NCBI GenBank assembly: GCA_030323885.1
Contig: CM059192.1
Location: forward strand, 1,433,001-1,497,000
DNA length: 64,000 bases
Source of the DNA: Branchipolynoe longqiensis
Lineage: Eukaryota > Annelida > Polychaeta > Phyllodocida > Polynoidae
Reading direction: 5' to 3'
Below, piece by piece: positions 51,950-62,117 of this stretch. Under the pieces are notes generated by a model. That model was given only the letters and a program-made list of their open reading frames with translations. It was not told where the DNA came from and did no database searches. The translations under genes were made by a program, and so were the position numbers. The first letter of the stretch is position 1. Each line of letters opens with the position of its first letter.

Positions 51950-52668
51950 TATACGGTCTTTCGGTTGTGATAGCCGAGCTTGGAATCATATCAATATCTC
52001 GGCCGACGGAGCTGGGGACCATTTTTATGTAATAGTGATGCAATGTGTGCCCACTCGCTGTGTGACATGGAAATAACTATGTGTAAATGTTATGACACAC
52101 GGTGACTGGGATTGCGGTATGATGTCCAGATATTAAGATACAGTTCCCTCCATGCACCTGGGAGAGCGCAAAAGGGAGAGGGATATATATTATTGTTTAA
52201 TGTAACTGTATGGCGACTACTTGTCACCACAAGACCGCTGGGTAAGCACACCCAGCCATTCTGAATACATTAAGGACACCACCTGCTCTCGGGTTGAGTG
52301 ACAGGTGCCCCCTCTTGGGTGTCACCCCTCCCAGGCTGCAGAGGTGTCTGATTGGCTGACTGTGTGAGCCCAGTCACCCTTGTACTCCTTGCACTTGCTG
52401 AGATACCAAAGGAAGCAATTTACCTTTGAACTGTGTGTAACACCCATATGACTTAGGTTCAATGGGCTGTAGGCACTGATTTTGACTGAACAAGCAGAAG
52501 CTATGTGGATGTATTCTTCAACTGGTTGCCATGACCATGATCCTGTACAAGCTACGCGCTGTATGGTTGTTGACCTTACCCTGTGTATGTATATGTAATT
52601 GCATTGCATGTATATATGTATGTATGTAATTGTAAGCATTAAAAGACTTACAATTCCAGGGGGATGAG
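51950..52668 (+). mobile_element. Possible interior of a longer mini-LTR element
   Basis: The last 140 bp (from about 52,525: ACTGGTTGCCATGACCATGA, ATCCTGTACAAGCTACGCGC, to TTCCAGGGGGATGAG) match the interior of the 28-kb element up to the LTR boundary at 52,669. The first 575 bp have no match in the window. If the decayed repeat at 51.6-51.95 kb is the 5' LTR, this would be a longer family member. No open frame beyond 106 codons is present. Confidence 0.45.
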
Positions 52669-52888
52669 TGTAGTGGTCTGCACTGACCTCTCAGGCAAGG
52701 AGCCGCATAGACAGGTAGGCATGGGTAGTGTGTTGATATCCAGGAGCCTAGGTGGTGTAATGACAGTGACAGTGACATGGTTTTCTGTTTAGCGTTTGCT
52801 CCCTTAGCCTTCGGTTCTGCCAAGGACCTGTACCACAAGTCAGTGGTTTACAACTCTGCAGGGCAGGGGCGTCAGACTCCCTGAGGTA

Positions 52889-53248
52889 TTGCAATACCTG
52901 CAATACCTATACCACATGATGCGACATCTGCATTCAATCATGAGGCTAACCTGGAAGGACAAAGTGACAAATAAGGAAAAACTAGAACGGACGGGGCTAC
53001 CCTCTATGGAAGATCTCCTGATCAAAAAGAATCTCCGGTGGACTGGACACCTCATGAGGATATCATCAGACAGGCTACCAAAGCAGATACTCTATTCTCA
53101 ACTGTCTTCTGGTTACAGAAAGAGAGGGCGCCCTCGTCTCCGGTTCAAGGATACCATCAAGAGAAACCTGAAGCTGAGAGACATCAAGACCGACTCATGG
53201 ACATCACTCTCACAGCAGAGAGCTAAATGGAGAGCGGCAGTCAAGTAA
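52889..53248 (+). pseudogene. LINE ORF2 C-terminal remnant
   Basis: A 119-codon frame ends at the true stop of the element (RAAVK then TAA). It has the C-terminal pattern of many non-LTR retrotransposons: RWTGHLMRISSDRLPKQILY, then SGYRKRGRPRLRFKDTIKRN, then SWTSLSQQRAKWRAAVK. The polymerase and endonuclease are missing because of 5' truncation. It is unlike the remnants at 14.6 and 22.9 kb, so several LINE families have been active here. It is not expected to act alone. Confidence 0.8.
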
Positions 53249-53281
53249 TGAAAGCAGTCTTTGTCGCATCGCGACCGACAG

Positions 53282-53625
53282 ACCAGACGGGATGGCCGAA
53301 TGAGTTAGAGCGTCCGTCTCCCGTGCTGGTAGATCATGGGGTCGTGGGTTCGAGTCCCGGTCGAGTCAAACCAATGACTTTAAAATTGATACTTGTCGCT
53401 TCCTAGCCAGGCGCTCGGCATTATTAGGATAGGGCAAGGACTGGCTGGCTCAGTGTCAGGATAATGTGACTGAGTGGGATACCAGGTCATGGTGCCGGCA
53501 GCCTGGTTTCCCAGTGGGACAGCACTATAAAAGTCGCCATGCGTGCGCACTGTCACAAGTCGGTACCCGTCCTGATATGACCTTAGATGTTGCTAGGACG
53601 TAAAACAACAACAAGCAAACAAACA
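53282..53625 (+). mobile_element. SINE-1, complete, inside the LINE, 14-bp target duplication
   Basis: ATCGCGACCGACAG occurs at 53,268-53,281 and 53,626-53,639. The copy has an intact head (GACGGGATGGCCGAATGAGT, GTGGGTTCGAGTCCC) and full tail (GATATGACCTTAGATGTTGC, AACAACAACAAGCAAACAAA). It is very similar to the copy at 25,536, so both look young. Confidence 0.9.
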
Positions 53626-53749
53626 ATCGCGACCGACAGCATGACGATGATGAGGTGGTGTAATGCTTAGCACACTGACACGGAATGCAAAGAGATGTGG
53701 GTTCGAGCCCCGCTCTAGGCGCAATATTTCCCATTTTCATCACCCCTCA

Positions 53750-53905
53750 TGACATACATATATATTATATATATTATATATATTTGTCTGTACATATATA
53801 TATTACATGTGTATATATATATTGGTGCTCAATAGTCCAAAGACGGGCTTTGCCGACTGCTATGTACAGAGTTGTGAGCTGAGTGTCTATATATATATAT
53901 AGATG
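53750..53905. repeat. TA-rich microsatellites
   Basis: TATATATATTATATA tracts at 53,755-53,822 and 53,889-53,901. Confidence 0.85.
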
Positions 53906-54083
53906 TCCTGGTTCTTTTGTACAGGTATATTGCGAAATGACAGTAGCGTCCCAGTATGATACATTAGTCACTCACTCAGGCACACAGTCGAAGGCTTTGT
54001 GAGCTCTGCTTTATTCAGCTCATAACGACCAAGGAATCACAGCACGCTCTCGATATTGCCAGATGTTGCATACTTTCTAAATA

Positions 54084-54180
54084 CAGTATAACCCCGTTAA
54101 ACCAAACTTGAAGGGACCCTAGTAATTTGTTTGGATTAACCAATCATTGCTTTAACCGAGCTTTGACTTTGGCTTGGCTT
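54084..54180. mobile_element. Pogo/Tigger-like end, fragment
   Basis: TA then CAGTATAACCCCGTTAAACC resembles the end of the hairpin element that follows. The other end is not found unless it is shared with 54,576. Confidence 0.55.
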
Positions 54181-54250
54181 TGGCAAAAACGGGGGTGCAT
54201 TATGAATGTACAATGTATGTGGACACTGATTATTGTTTTTTATGTATATA

Positions 54251-54576
54251 CAGTTTAACCCCATTAAACCAACCTCGGTTAAATCAAACGATCGGTTAAT
54301 CCAAACTTTTTTCGGTGACCTGGCAAAATACTACCATTTATCATATAAAAAAGTCTCAGATGACCTTAAAAACCACATGAAAGTTTGGTTTAACTGTACC
54401 GGAAGTGGCCTGGGGCCGACAATTTTGTTTGGATTAACCGATACTTTGGATTAACCTACTTCGGTTTAACCAACTTTTTTATATGATAAATGGTAGTATT
54501 TTGCCGGGCCGCCGAAAAAAGTTTGGATTAACCGATCGTTTGGTTTAACAGAGCTTGGTTTAACGGGGTTGTACTG
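54251..54576. mobile_element. Pogo/Tigger-like MITE with long hairpin arms
   Basis: Ends CAGTTTAACCCCATTAAACC and the complement of GGTTTAACGGGGTTGTACTG, with TA on both sides (54,249-54,250 and 54,577-54,578). The arms pair for about 105 bp, including the near-perfect AAACTTTTTTCGG and AATACTACCATTTATCATAT parts. CAGT ends with CC and TTAA words and TA duplication fit the Tc1/mariner-pogo group. The 73-codon frame inside is not a transposase. Confidence 0.75.
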
Positions 54577-54578
54577 TA

Positions 54579-55786
54579 CTGCATTCAGTTGACTTTCGAG
54601 TGGACAACTGAGCGCTGATGCCAAGGATAACCGCCTTTTTATAACCTTAGGTTGGTTCTGTTATTTCCTTGGCAACGCATTGTATCCCAGGTGGTGTAAT
54701 GATTGGCATGCACTGCGTATGTCCAAACTTGTTAGTGATTTGGAGAAAGGAAGCGGCACGATGAGGTACATATGGATGTGGGCATAAGTTTATTCAAGAG
54801 AGAAAACAACAGAGACAGGCAAGTTGAGCTTAGATTGCATGAAGGAAACTTGGAATTAAGTGACGTCTAGGAATAAGTTGCGGGCAGTCAAGGATGCTGG
54901 AGGTGGTGAGTGAGGGGCTGGCGAACATCAACTGGCAAGGAGCGTCATTGTCTTGATGGTTATCGACTGCTTCAGGATAAGCATGGCAGTGGCACCTCGT
55001 TGAGACATGGAAGGCGCTATCTTGCGGAGGGCTGTAGAAGCTTGGTAGCGGCACCTGGAGGCGCGTAGTAGAAGCTCGCTACTGCCACCTAGGGTTTCTT
55101 AAATTTGTCTAATGATCCTTTGAAATACTTGAAAATGGAAAATCATGACTATATTTGATTAAATCCTATATTCGCTGATGTGCCAGCACTAGCCCGTGGT
55201 TTAATTGTCGGCCACTGCTGCGTGGTGGCGCTGCTGTAAAGTGTATCAGCCTTCGTCATACGTTCTTTATTCATTAATTAGTGATCTTTTGTTTTTAAGG
55301 TGATTTTCATGGGCCTCTCATTCCTGCCCTTTGTTTTTTATATTAAAACTATACATATGTTCATTGTTATTTTATATCCTTATTTACACTTCATATTTTA
55401 CACAGTGGATCGACTATGAATACGGCTGTATTTCAGGGTACTTTAATTTAATAAAAGTCTTTAAAATGTCCTGAAACTTTGCTCTGAAAGGTCCTTGAAA
55501 GTCGTGGAATTAGATACGTCAAAATGGGTATGAACCCTGACACCTCGCACCGAATCAAACACAATTTGCAATTTTTGCACAATTCAAAACATATCTGCCT
55601 CCTCATGCAGGGTTGGACTCGGGAGGATTAATCTCTTCGCTGTGGTTTGTGTTGTGGACACTTTAGTTCATGTCTGCACCAGAATCGTGGATTACAGCTG
55701 ATTGTATGTCTGACTGTATGATTGGGCAACACTATAAATACCTTTGGGGTCAATAGCAATGTTTTCTTTTCGTACAGCATTTTGTT
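54579..55786. other. Mostly unassigned, 1.2 kb
   Basis: 54,688-54,718 (CAGGTGGTGTAATGATTGGC) looks like a scrap of the mini-LTR D arm. Otherwise no gene or repeat is recognised. Short open frames (74 and 96 codons) have no support. Confidence 0.4.
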
Positions 55787-55846
55787 TGTTTTGTTGTTGG
55801 TTTTCGTCCTAGCAACATCTAAGGTCATATCAGGACGGTTCCATAC
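55787..55846 (-). mobile_element. SINE-1 tail fragment, reverse
   Basis: GTTTGTTTTGTTGTTGG then CGTCCTAGCAACATCTAAGG and TCATATCAGGACGG. Confidence 0.75.
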
Positions 55847-56135
55847 AGGAAGCCATGGGTTAAATACCAGTCTGTGCCAAATTAAAGACTTAGAAGAACA
55901 TTTGCGTTTGTCGCTCACTCTCAGGACAGCGCATGTAAAATTAGTAGAATAGGGCGAGGACTGGTTGATGCAGTGTTAGCATATTCTGAATGGGAAAGGT
56001 ATCGTATCATGATGCTAGCAGCACAGTGTTTCGTGAAGCAGAACTATAAAAGCACTGGAAGTGTACACTCACAATTCGGTGCCTGTTATGAAATAACCTG
56101 AGATGTTGCTAGAACTACTCTTAAAACACCAATCA
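55847..56135 (+). mobile_element. SINE-1, strongly diverged
   Basis: AATTAAAGACTTAGAAG, ATAGGGCGAGGACTGGTTG, GCAGAACTATAAAAGCAC, TGAAATAACCTGAGATGTTG and CTTAAAACACC keep SINE-1 order with many changes, so this is an old copy. Confidence 0.6.
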
Positions 56136-56229
56136 CTGACTTGTGTCCATGGTTACATTTGATTGTTTTTATCATAACAAAATGCTAAGTTAAGAATGGT
56201 ACTGACTCATGCGTTATATCCCCTCTTGT

Positions 56230-56800
56230 CACCCATGCCAAAGGATAATCAGTAGTTACGACACCGGTCTGAGCGCCACTCTCCAGGTGTGGGCGGGGTC
56301 TCCTATCGTCACTCCTGCCATTGGCTGAACCCAATCACCAGTCACCAGCTGCTTCCCAGGGGAAGAGTCCCCTATTATCACTCATTCCATTAGCTAAACC
56401 CTATCATCACTCTATTTGCCACTTCATGGGTGAAGAGTGGTGTTTCCCCTATTATCCCTCACTCCATTAGCTGTTCCCTATCATCAATGTATTTGTTGAT
56501 TCATAGGTGGAGTGTGGTGTTTTCCCCTATTATCACTCACTCCATTAGCTGTTCCCTATCATCAATCTGCTTATTGCTTCATGGTTGGAGTGTGGTGTAT
56601 TCCCCTATTATCACTCACTCCATTAGCTGTGCCCCATCATCCATCTGCTGTGCTCCATCATCCATCTGTTTATTGCCTCATGGGTGGAGAGTGGTGTCTT
56701 CCCCTATTATCACTCACTCCATTAGCTGTGCCCTATTGCTTCATGGGTGAAGAATGACGGCTTCCCCTATTATTACTCATGCTATCAACTGACCCCACCA
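56230..56800. repeat. About 85-bp tandem repeat, 6 copies
   Basis: Each unit has TTCCCCTATTATCACTCACT, CCATTAGCTGT and TTCATGGGTGRAGAGTGGTG. Unit length varies (70-110 bp) with an internal duplication near 56,640. Plus-strand frames of 81 and 106 codons follow it. Confidence 0.85.
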
Positions 56801-57009
56801 CCACCACCACTACGCATACTGCTTCCTGGTCAGAGGGGAAGTGATCGTTGTAGAATGCCCTATTAGTATTACCACTCACTCCATTGACCGAATCCAATCA
56901 GCAGTGCTTGCCCTATATATACATCCGACAAATAGAACAATGCTGCACTGATCTATTCTAACAAATAAAACACTTTCAGTGAAGTAAGAGAAGAAAAGAA
57001 AACACTTAT

Positions 57010-57615
57010 ATGCTGAGTGTATCACAGTCATGGGTGTATAACAATCATGGGTGTATCACAATCATGGTAGCATCACAACCATGATAGTATCACAGTCATG
57101 AGAGAATCGTGAGTGTATCACAATCATGAGTGTGTCAACATCATGAGTGTATCACAATCATGAGTGTATCACAATCATGAGTGCATCACAATCATGAGTG
57201 CATCACAACCATCAGTGTATCACAATCATGAGATTATCACAATCGTGGGTATGTCACAATCATGAGTGTATCACAATCACGGGTATATCACAATCATGGG
57301 TATGTTACAATCATGAGGATATCACAATCATGATAATATCACAAGCATGATAGTATTACAATCATGAGAGAATCGCAATCATGAGTGTATCACAATCATG
57401 ACAGTATCACACTCATGATAGTATCACAATCATGAAAAAGCACAACCATGAGCGTGTCACAACCATGAGGGTATCACAATCATGTATCACGATCATGAGT
57501 CTATGACAATCATGAAAATAACAGTCATTATCATATCACAACCATGAGTGTGTCACAATCATGAGAGTATCACAATCATGATAATATCACAATCATGAGT
57601 GTATCACAATCATGA
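57010..57615. repeat. 18-bp minisatellite, over 30 copies
   Basis: Unit ATCATGAGTGTATCACAA with GATAGT, GGTATG and AGAGAATCG variants. The next element begins right at its end. Confidence 0.9.
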
Positions 57616-57619
57616 GTGC

Positions 57620-57765
57620 CCGGTGTAGTAAGTTCAAAACACTACCCCACAAAAACACTACGGTAGTGTTTTGAAGGTAGGTTCAAAACACTACTGTGGC
57701 CATGCTCAAAACACTATCATTAAGTTCAAAACACTACCCTTACATTCAAAACACTACTCTAAAAA
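57620..57765 (+). repeat. Left subterminal array of TTCAAAACACTAC
   Basis: Copies near 57,632, 57,650 (AAAAACACTAC), 57,662 (GTAGTGTTTTGAA, opposite strand), 57,682, 57,708, 57,724 and 57,743. Such arrays near ends often bind a transposase in other families, but that is inference here. Confidence 0.8.
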
Positions 57766-57856
57766 ATATGTTATAATTGCTGCATATTCAGTTTCATTAG
57801 TAGTAGCGTGATGCAGTATGCGGTAAGGTGGGGCAGAATGCAGTAAGGTGGGGCAG

Positions 57857-57962
57857 TAGGGGTTATTGTTGTTGATTGTCCTTTTATGTCCTAGCAACAT
57901 CTAAGGTCATGTTAGGGCGGGCACCGACTTGTGACAGTGCACACCCATGGGCGAATTTATAG
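57857..57962 (-). mobile_element. SINE-1 tail fragment, reverse
   Basis: TTGTTGTTGATTGTCCTTTT, ATGTCCTAGCAACATCTAAG, TGTGACAGTGCACACCC, TTTATAGTA. It stops in the SINE body. Confidence 0.75.
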
Positions 57963-58071
57963 TAGGTATGTGTGAACATTTTGAGAATGCATTTGATCTC
58001 AATGAAACATATAGCAATGGAAAGAGCTTGACGGGAACTTAATCATGGTAGCCACATAATTTTTCTAAAGT

Positions 58072-58594
58072 AAATATAAAGACGCTTCTCGCCAGCGTGC
58101 CGCCAATGTGCAAAATCACTTTTAATTGTCGAGACACGTCAAACTTTTCGGAGTCAGCGCAACGTATTGGTAGCGTGTGGCCGACGTTGTGGTAAAAGTT
58201 TGGCGCGCCGTCCTGATGTGACCTTAGATATTGGTAGGACATAAAACAACAAAAAGCAACCATTTGGCGCAATGTGTGGGAACGACCCTCACGCGTGCGC
58301 GGCGTGTTCCTACCGTTCGCATAACGATCTTCCAGCGCGTTTAACATATTTCGACGCGTCCCTAACGTAGCCATAACGTTGGCACCCGCGCGTTGTCGCA
58401 CGTCCAAAGTTTTGTGCAAGCACAAAATTTTCGCCGTGCGATGACGCGCGCCGCCGACCATCGCCGTCCATCAACGAATACCAATGCGCGCCTAACACGC
58501 GCGTAACGCTTCCTGACGTATCCCGACGTTGTGGCAAAAAATCACACACGTCGACGCGCGTTGGCAAGAAAGGTCGTAATGTGACAGCCCCATT
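58072..58594 (-). mobile_element. MITE-H, nearly full length, reverse
   Basis: The right end GTCGTAATGTGACAGCCCCA is intact and followed by TTA; the left terminus is decayed (GACGCTTCTCGCCAGCG remains). It contains the SINE-1 tail piece CCGTCCTGATGTGACCTTAG (58,209-58,255), as other copies do. The 140-codon minus frame is not shared with other copies. Confidence 0.75.
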
Positions 58595-58765
58595 AGCACC
58601 CGCGCGTTATGCCACATCAAAAGTTTAGTGCAAGCACAAAACTTTGTCGATTCCCTGATGCGCGCTGCCGACCGCCTGTGATGCTTTCTGACGTATCCCG
58701 ACGTTCCACCAAAAAATCACATAAGTCGACGCGCGTTGGCGAGAAGCGTCGTAATTAGACCTATT
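58595..58765 (-). mobile_element. MITE-H fragment, reverse
   Basis: GCACCCGCGCGTTATGCCAC to GGCGAGAAGCGTCGTAAT repeats the last third of the preceding copy, so the preceding copy probably landed inside this one. Confidence 0.65.
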
Positions 58766-58814
58766 TCAATGTTTGTAAACATCATGTATGTGCGCACAGC
58801 TTGGCTGCAGAAGG

Positions 58815-59690
58815 AATGCACACTGCCACTGAGTTTGCTGGTATGCGCAGTGCAAAACGTTTATTTTATTCAAAATTAATAGAAATGAAGAACCGTAACC
58901 ATATACATTTAATATAATCTATTCGGTGAACATGTTTTCTATATGTGTTCCAAGCGGTTTGTGTCTAAGTGGTGTGGTTTTAGAGATATTTCACCTTTTC
59001 TGTAAGAAGATTGCTTACCGCGATTGACAATGCATTGAGTTTGCCGATACGCGCAGTGCAAAACATAGGTTTTATTCAAAATTAATACAAATGCAGAACC
59101 CTAACCTTATGAATTTAATATAATCTATTCATTGAATATGTTTTCTATATGTGGTCTAAGCGGTCTGTGTCTAAGTAGTGTGGTTTTAGAGATATTTCAC
59201 TTTTTCTGTATGAAGATTGCTCATGGCCAACGACAATGCATTGAGTTTGCCGTGCGCGCAGTGCAAAACGTCTATTTAATTAAAGATTAATAGAAATGCA
59301 GAACCCTAACCTTATGAATTTAATATAATCTATTCGGTGAATGTGTTTTCTATATGTGTTCCAAGCGGTTTGTGTCTAAGTGGTGTGGTTTTAGAGATAT
59401 TTCAGTTTTTCTGTAAGAAGATTGCTCACGGCCATTGACAATGCACTGAGTTTGCCGATACGCGCAGCGCAAAATGTAGGTTTTATTCAAAATTAATAGA
59501 AGTGCGGAACCCTACCCTTATGAATATAATATAATCTATTCGTTGAATATGTTTTCTATATGTGTTCCAAGCGGTTTGTGTCTAAGTGTTTGTTTTTCTA
59601 TATGTTTTCCAACCGGTTTATGTCTAGGTGTCTCAGTTTTTCTGTATGAAGATTGCTCATAGCCATTGAGTTTCCAGTGTGACAGTGTGA
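58815..59690. repeat. 206-bp tandem repeat, four copies and a remnant
   Basis: The anchor GCGCAGTGCAAAACG lies at 58,845, 59,051, 59,256 and 59,462 (206, 205, 206 bp apart). Units also carry TTTAATATAATCTATTCG, TTTCTATATGTGTTCCAAGC and GGTTTTAGAGATATTTCA. It occurs only inside the 3.1-kb element. Confidence 0.9.
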
Positions 59691-59785
59691 CACTGACCTA
59701 AATACCCATGCTGACGTCATATGAAATATGTCTATAAGACAACGTCACACAATGTCAGAACAACGTTCCTGCAAAGCGCATCTAA

Positions 59786-60319
59786 TGGGGCTGTCACATT
59801 ACGTTTCTCGCCAATGCGCATCGACGTGTGTGATTTTTGGGCGGAACGTCGGGACACGTCAGGAAGCATTACGCGTGCGTCAGGCGCGCATTGGTACACG
59901 TTGATGGACGGCGACGGTCGGCGAGGATCGGCGGTGTGTGTCATGCCGCGTCGAAAGGTTTGTGCTTGCACAAAACTTTCGACGTGTGCCAACGTGTGGG
60001 TGCTAACGTTATGGGGACGTTAGGAGGACGTCGAGACACGTTAGAAGCGCGTTGGAGGTATGTATACTTTTTTCCACTGATGCCGCGCGCACGAGACTCA
60101 TTCCCACACATTGCGCCAAATGGTTGCTTTTTGTTGTTTTACATCCTACCAACATCTAAGGTCATATCAGGATGGCGCGCCAAACTTTTACCACAACGTT
60201 GGCCGCACACTACCAATACATTGTGCTGACGCTGAAAAGTTTTAGGTCTCTCGGCGATTAAAAGTGATTTTGCGCATTGGCGGCGCGCCGGCGAGATACG
60301 TCATAATGTGACAGCACCA
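59786..60319 (+). mobile_element. MITE-H, full length, TAA target duplication
   Basis: TGGGGCTGTCACATTACG and TAATGTGACAGCACCA ends, flanked by TAA (59,783-59,785 and 60,320-60,322). 534 bp. The internal SINE-1 tail piece is at about 60,130-60,175. The flanks (AAAGCGCATC before; TGTATCTTGACGTGCC after) look like a reversed MITE-H, so it sits in an older copy. Confidence 0.8.
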
Positions 60320-60456
60320 TAATGTATCTTGACGTGCCCCTAACGTCGCCATAATGCGCGCCGCCGAACGTCGCAGTAGATCAACGTATACCGATGCGCG
60401 CATAATGCTTCCTGACGTATTCCGACGTAGCGCCAAAATATCACATACGACGATTT
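60320..60456 (-). mobile_element. MITE-H fragment, reverse (host of the copy before it)
   Basis: CTTGACGTGCCCCTAACGTC, ATGCGCGCCGCCGAACGTCG, CTTCCTGACGTATTCCGACG follow the reversed MITE-H and stop before its end. Confidence 0.65.
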
Positions 60457-60584
60457 CTATTTCGAATTTCAAAATACACCAAGAAATACCAATTAAACCT
60501 ATAAACAATATTGGCACGTTTATTACACAAATTGTACAATAAATATAATTTGGTTGTATTCTTTATGCTACTGCCGTGTCATGA

Positions 60585-60752
60585 GTGTTTTCAACTTGGG
60601 TAGTGTTTTCAACGTACATAGGTGTAGTGTTTTGAACTTAACAGTAGTGTTTTGAACCTAAGCTCAAAACACTATGGTAGTGTTTTGAACCTAGGTTCAA
60701 AACACTACCGTAGTGTTCTGAACGGGATAGTGTTTTGAACGTCCTACACCGG
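60585..60752 (-). repeat. Right subterminal array of GTAGTGTTTTGAAC
   Basis: Copies near 60,600, 60,625, 60,645, 60,663 (opposite), 60,677, 60,696 (opposite), 60,710 and 60,727, ending in CCTACACCGG. It mirrors the left array. Confidence 0.8.
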
Positions 60753-61148
60753 CGTGCTGTAGCCGTGTAGACTTGGTTGGGTCCCTGGTGGAAGATATGT
60801 GAACTAGTCTGGGGGCGAAAGCGCGCCGGGTACAAGCCAATGCAATCACCGGGGCAGCGGCTGGCGCCGGTATACCCGACTTGCCGGCAGGAGGCGCGCC
60901 TGGGGGAGCGTCAATTCAGCAAACTCAATCAGCCCACAACCACTGTACACAAGTGGGCCGCCCCGCCCCAGCACGCACCCATGATGCATTGTGCGATAAG
61001 TGACTCTGAATTATGAATGCAGATGCTGGCTATGTGTGTACCTGTGGTATGCCATTGTTGATGTGTGTGTGTGTGTGGCTGTGTGTCTCTGCGTTGTGTT
61101 TACATGTTTTTGTTTTGTTTTTCTTGCTTCGATTGATTAATAAGCATG
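60753..61148. other. No recognisable feature
   Basis: GC-rich (GGCGCGCC words) then GTGTGT-containing sequence. A 79-codon frame shows no domain. Confidence 0.4.
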
Positions 61149-61355
61149 GGGAATTTCAATCGCGACAATTGGTCTTCCTCATTCCGCTACTCGTTTTGTT
61201 GCCAGATCCTATTAATGCTGAGTGCCAGGCTAGGTAGTGACAAGTATAAATTGTTAAGTCGTTGGTTTTACTTGGTCATGGTTTGAACCGTGGTTTAAAT
61301 CTTATTTTTAAGTAGCCACATGGGAAGTGGATACTCGGCTCATTTGGTGGTCGCG
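61149..61355 (-). mobile_element. SINE-1 with short tail, reverse
   Basis: GGGGAATTTCAATCGCGACA, TTCCTCATTCCGCTACTCG, CTATTAATGCTGAGTGCCAG, with a decayed head (ACTCGGCTCATTTGGTGGTC). Confidence 0.75.
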
Positions 61356-61477
61356 TCTTGTATATGTATATAATGGTTTATGTGAGTAAAAATGATGACA
61401 ACCATCTGGCACGTTATTTCCACTAAAGCTCAGATTTGAATAGATCTATGCACAAAGAAATGTAAACGATGTGAGTT

Positions 61478-62048
61478 CCATTAGCACCCCACTACCCCTG
61501 CTCTCCTCTCCCCTCCCTCTCTTCTCCTCCTCTCCCCTCTCTTCTCTTCTCGTCTCGTCTCCTCTCCTCCCCCCTCCCCCCTCCCCTACTCCCCTCCTCC
61601 CCTCCCTCCCCTCCCCTCCATTCCTCTCCCTTCCCCTCCATTCCGCTCCTCTCCCCTCCCTCCTCTATCTCTCCTCTACCCCTCCCTTCTTCTCTCTCCC
61701 TCTCTTCTCCTCTCCATCTCTTCTTCCTTCTCTCCTCCCTCTCCTCCCCTCCCCTCCCTACTCCCGTCCTCCCCTCCTCCCCCCCCTCAATTCCTCTCCC
61801 CTCCCCTCCATTCCGCTCCTCTTCCCTCCTCTCCCTCCCCCTCCCTCTCTTCTCCGCTCCCCTCCTCCCCTCCTCCCTCCTCCCCTCCCCGCCCCACCCC
61901 TCCTATCCCCCTTCTTCTCCCGTCCCCAGCCTTCCCCTCCCTCCCTCCCATTCCTTCCCTCCCCCCTTCCCTCCCCCTTCCCTCCCATTCCCTCCCTCCC
62001 CTCCCCTCTCCTCCCCTCTTCTCCCCTCCCTTCCACCGCCCTCCCCTC
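61478..62048. repeat. Polypyrimidine (CCTCTCCCCTCC) tract
   Basis: About 570 bp of almost pure C/T on the plus strand. A 193-codon Pro/Ser/Leu frame is an artefact. Similar in kind to 18,962-19,305. Confidence 0.95.
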
Positions 62049-62117
62049 CTAGCAGTGGTATTTGCGATGTGTGTTGGGACGTCAGAGATGCTGTTGGTGT
62101 GTATGTGTATGTGTACA

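Larger units (their letters stand above)
52763..53653 (+). mobile_element. 5'-truncated LINE with 12-bp target duplication
   Basis: Flanked by GGTGGTGTAATG (52,751-52,762 and 53,654-53,665). The 3' end reads AAAGCAGTCTTTGTCGCATC then GCGACCGACAG, interrupted by a SINE-1, and finishes CATGACGATGATGAG. A second copy of this end without the SINE is at 14.0 kb. Confidence 0.8.
52669..53749 (+). mobile_element. Mini-LTR terminal repeat split by a LINE
   Basis: 52,669-52,762 (TGTAGTGGTCTGCACTGACC to GGTGGTGTAATG) plus 53,666-53,749 (CTTAGCACACTGACACGG to TTTTCATCACCCCTCA) total 178 bp, the same length as the 28-kb LTRs. The split falls in the D arm of the tRNA-like part. Confidence 0.75.
57620..60752. 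mobile_element. 3.1-kb non-autonomous element with inverted subterminal arrays
   Basis: Left end CCGGTGTAGTAAGTTCAAAA and right end, the complement of CCGGTGTAGGACGTTCAAAA, are inverted repeats. Behind each end lies an array of a 13-bp word, TTCAAAACACTAC or its complement: about 7 copies at 57,632-57,762 and about 9 at 60,585-60,740, some arranged as perfect palindromes (CACTACGGTAGTG; CACTATGGTAGTG). The interior holds MITE-H copies, a SINE-1 tail and a 206-bp tandem repeat, but no transposase or any frame above 140 codons. No clear target duplication was found. The superfamily is unknown to me. Confidence 0.7.

Noticed and set aside
61471..62052. 193-codon proline/serine-rich protein
   Set aside because: Direct reading of a C/T tract with no start context or domain.
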